Source of the DNA: Taiwanofungus camphoratus | Taxonomy: Eukaryota > Basidiomycota > Agaricomycetes > Polyporales > Taiwanofungaceae | Assembly (NCBI GenBank): GCA_003999685.1 | Contig: CP021220.1 | Span: 992,001 to 1,056,000 of the forward strand | Length of the DNA stretch: 64,000 bases | Direction of reading: 5' to 3' | Shown here: positions 61,332-64,000 of the stretch, piece by piece | Layout: every line of letters starts with the position of its first letter | How positions within the stretch are numbered: position 1 is the first letter of the stretch | Notes under the pieces: generated by a model | Told to the model about the DNA's origin: nothing | What the model saw: the letters and a program-made list of their open reading frames with translations, nothing else | Database searches by the model: none | Program-made: the position numbers and the translations under genes

Positions 61332-61995
61332 TAGCGGACCAATCGTCCTCGAGATATTTCTAAGTTGACGCCCTTGTGTTGTGTGGCCGCAGTCACCCTT
61401 CAGCAGTGTATTTTTACCCCTGATTGTAGCCCAGATGAATAGAATGTGTAGAGTGCAGACCCGGCTTTATTGAAATAGAATGTTGCGGCTTGAATAGTAT
61501 CAACGTAGAAAACACTAGCTAGTTGCAAGCCAACAGGGTTGCAGCTTTCATTCTAATGGATATAGGGAATCGCGTCGGCGTTGTCGTCGAGCAGCTATCA
61601 GTTGACGTTTAGCAGATGGGCGCTGAGCGCTGAGGACCCTTTACGGATCGTTAGGCGCTTGATGTTCATGCACCGATTTGGAAACGGGTGCTAAGAAACG
61701 GGTCACAGCTAACTATTCCTTCTCTCCTTCTTGTCCTTCTACCCTTTATCTCTCTCCCTACCCCTTCCTTTTTCACGCTCCTTCACTTCCCTGGCTTGGG
61801 AGTTCGGCTGTGCCGTTGTTGCGAGCGTCTGTACTTTCTTTGGGATCCAGAAGACACTGGCTGGACTTGACTCGTGTTTCCGCCGTACTGGCACACTTTC
61901 TTCTGCAGGCTTGAACCCTTCTCATAACTTGGTGATTCGATCTAGACTCAAACACTCAACTGTACACTGAACTGGTGCTTGCAGGTTGAGTCGCT
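61332..61995. other. Intergenic region between TFC3 and the last gene
   Basis: 664 bp. It holds the 3' end of TFC3 and the promoter of the next gene, with a C/T-rich tract at about 61717-61800 of the kind often found just upstream of fungal transcription starts. No gene or repeat seen. Confidence 0.6.
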
Positions 61996-64000
61996 ATGCG
62001 TGTGAACCTTAGGCATGTTTGGGCATACGTTCCTCTGTCGACTAAGTTGAAGTTGTTCGTGAGTAAGACCTTTTTCTACCAAATTACAGGTATACCATTC
62101 GGTAGACAACGAGCTGCCATAATCCTTCATCAAAGAATTACGGCTGAGCTGAGTCTCTCGAACCTCTTTGGCAGTGTGTCTCCTAGTCGTAGCCTGCACG
62201 ACGCTGAATAAGGACTTATATCCGTTTTCAGTGGGACCGTGTCACCTTGTCAAAAATCACGACCATTTATTTTGTATTCTCGGTTGTCCACTTTGCCATT
62301 CAACTTATCTTCCAGATCGAGGCATTCGCTATCAATGCCCGAGCAGCAAGGTTATTGAAAAACATCGTCCTGCAAGGAAACGCGACTGAGCCAGGTTTCA
62401 CGGTGCTCGGTGACGATCTACGCATGTGTCAGAGTGCGCCTACCACAATGGAGACGAACTCCTGTGTTGTTCTCTGGGGCGGCGATTCATCTAACAATGC
62501 TACTATGTCGGATCTCGAAAGTCAATATGCCATGGCCGATTCTTCGAGTGTGTCATCCTCGAGCATGTCCAGCGCAGTCTCATCTTCCGTGGCATCAATA
62601 GCCAGTGTTTCCATTGCATTCGGGTCTATTAACAGTAGTGTTGTCTCGTCATCTCTCAGCCTCTCACCGCCAGCATCTCTAGTGCCAAGCTCTTCTGGTT
62701 TCGCATCATTCCAGACTAAGCTAGGATCGGTATCGGAGCCTACCGCGACTACTGTTTCGGAGCCCCAGAAGTCTACTCAAGCGAACCTTGCCTTCTCGAC
62801 ACGTACCGTAACAGTAACTCTTCAGGCAATGCCCACGCAGGATGCGGATTTTATCGGTGGTGGCGATGATTACGAAGAACCGGATGGAGACGCTGGTCAT
62901 GATGATGGTGACAATGGGACGGTAAGTCGCCGTGGCTCGTCCGTGCAACTTGGTATCGAATTGACCTTGCTCCTAGATCCATGCTCGGCGTGGTCACGCT
63001 ATAGTCCTTCAGCCTCTACAGGTCAATGGACATAGTGAACTTAAAGTCGACGGGCTGTCCGGAACGTCTGAAGTGACGCTAGATCATACTTGTTTAGTTG
63101 TGCTGAACTGGCCGGTTTCCATGTAAGGTTCACGGCTCTCAGGACTGAACCCCGCTAATATTTGCATCGTCCAGACTCGACAATACTAAGCGCGAGGATA
63201 TTGCTTTCATGATGTTTCAGTTTTGGCTCCTAGCAATGTCGTTTGTGGCACTTCTCAATGAATCTATTCCACACATGTAAGTCGCTTTCGGATTTGGTAT
63301 GCACAGTGCACCGTTTAATCTTTTGAATCGACTAGCATCGCATCATTACTGACCCACATATTGGCTACCGCCTGGGGTGGTTTCCAGATCGTAGGTTGCT
63401 CTTCTACTCCATTTTACCTGATCTGATGGAAGGTGATGAATGTAGGCTAACACAGCTCAGTTCCATAACAACTTCACTCGCCTGACCACCAATGGGGCTT
63501 GCGGCGTGAATCTTCTGCCCACCTATTGGAAGAGTCGATCCGATGCAGAAATCCCTAGCTTGGTCCTGAACGGGGTCGCTTTGTTATTCTCAGCTTTTCT
63601 TTCTTGGAAGCTCATCAAGGCACGTTTTCTTTTGGCAACATGGACATCAGGTAGAGAATAATTCGTTCTTTAGGCATTTGGCTGGCAGACCTTCAAGCGT
63701 GTCGGCGCGTCCCGTACGATCAATCGTATATACAACGTGGTATTACTGCTCTCAATTGCCATTCAACTCGCGCTGTTCTTCATTGCCGTTTCGGGCGCTC
63801 TCTGGCTCGATCAGCTCATCAACGGCTATATTGGACATTTGACTTCCCGTGGTACCTTGTTCAAAGCCATTATCATAGTGGTATTGGTGGTACGTTGGTT
63901 TGTACGATGAATGCATGGTTTAGTCTGACGCTTCTGCGAAGCTCCTGGTACCGTGGCTGGCAACGGTGAGACTGCATATTATGGTCAGCTGCATGCAAGT
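61996..64000 (+). CDS. Uncharacterised fungal multi-pass membrane protein (cut by right edge)
   Basis: Starts MRVNLRHVWAYVPLSTKLKLF. A likely intron of about 170 nt leads to WDRVTLSKITTIYFVFSVVH, a first membrane segment. Then come a lumenal or extracellular region with N-glycosylation-type sites (QGNATEP, SNNATMS) and a long Ser/Val-rich linker, then an acidic patch (GGGDDYEEPDGDAGHDDGD). Further membrane segments follow: FQFWLLAMSFVALLNESIPH, IASLLTHILATAWGGFQI, LVLNGVALLFSAFLSWKLI, NVVLLLSIAIQLALFFIAVS and AIIIVVLVLLVPWLAT. Motifs such as GWQTFKRVGASRTINRIYNV look like a family I have seen annotated only as hypothetical in basidiomycetes. The intron at 63620-63673 has a GC donor. The last visible exon ends at 63965 with a GTGAG donor, so the gene continues beyond the window. 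Function unknown. Confidence 0.8.

Overview
The window looks like a gene-dense stretch of nuclear DNA from a filamentous basidiomycete, most likely an Agaricomycete. The genes are split by many short introns (mostly about 50-65 nt, with CTNAY-type branch sites close to the acceptor), neighbours lie only 100-600 bp apart, and the gene set is fungal: SPC7, ALG10, UGO1, PRP17, TIP20, TFC3, an OPT transporter and a JLP1-like TauD dioxygenase. I support 19 protein genes, one of them cut by the right edge. I saw no rRNA, intact tRNA, CRISPR array, autonomous transposon or virus-like fossil.

Layout, left to right. 1-2.4 kb has no gene I can support beyond one exon-like piece. 2.4-7.5 kb holds a divergent pair, an OPT oligopeptide transporter (-) and a sulfonate/taurine-type dioxygenase (+), with three GATA-type sites between them. 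7.7-10.7 kb has a second divergent pair 112 bp apart: the eRF1 methyltransferase MTQ2 (-) and the glucosyltransferase ALG10 (+). 10.9-21.8 kb is a cell-division block: an unrecognised Ser/Pro-rich coiled-coil protein, the kinetochore scaffold SPC7 (-) and a kinesin-6-like motor (+). 22.2-27.7 kb is a GC-rich tricalbin-like ER-plasma membrane tether (-), and 29.3-30.9 kb a UGO1-like mitochondrial protein (+).

31.4-35.9 kb holds a three-repeat Myb factor with C-terminal zinc fingers (-) and the splicing factor PRP17 (+). 37.7-38.0 kb encodes a tiny four-exon secreted peptide; the sparse DNA on both sides includes a 26-bp inverted repeat. 40.9-53.2 kb holds MCM3 (+), RINT1/TIP20 (-), a HAD nucleotidase-like protein (-), a peroxisomal ABCD half-transporter (+) and a PRELI/UPS lipid-transfer protein (+). 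53.7-61.3 kb is TFC3, the B-block-binding subunit of TFIIIC. 62.0-64.0 kb is the start of an uncharacterised multi-pass membrane protein.

The most interesting signals are regulatory. ACGCGT/ACGCGA elements (MCB or E2F-like, bound by MBF) are clustered in three promoters: of the unknown coiled-coil gene, of the SPC7/kinesin pair and of MCM3. This points to one G1/S programme and predicts that the unknown gene is a cell-cycle gene. Separately, intron 1 of TFC3 carries a perfect tRNA-type B box inside a tRNA-like hairpin, so the gene for the B-box-binding protein contains its own product's recognition site, as would be expected for feedback control.
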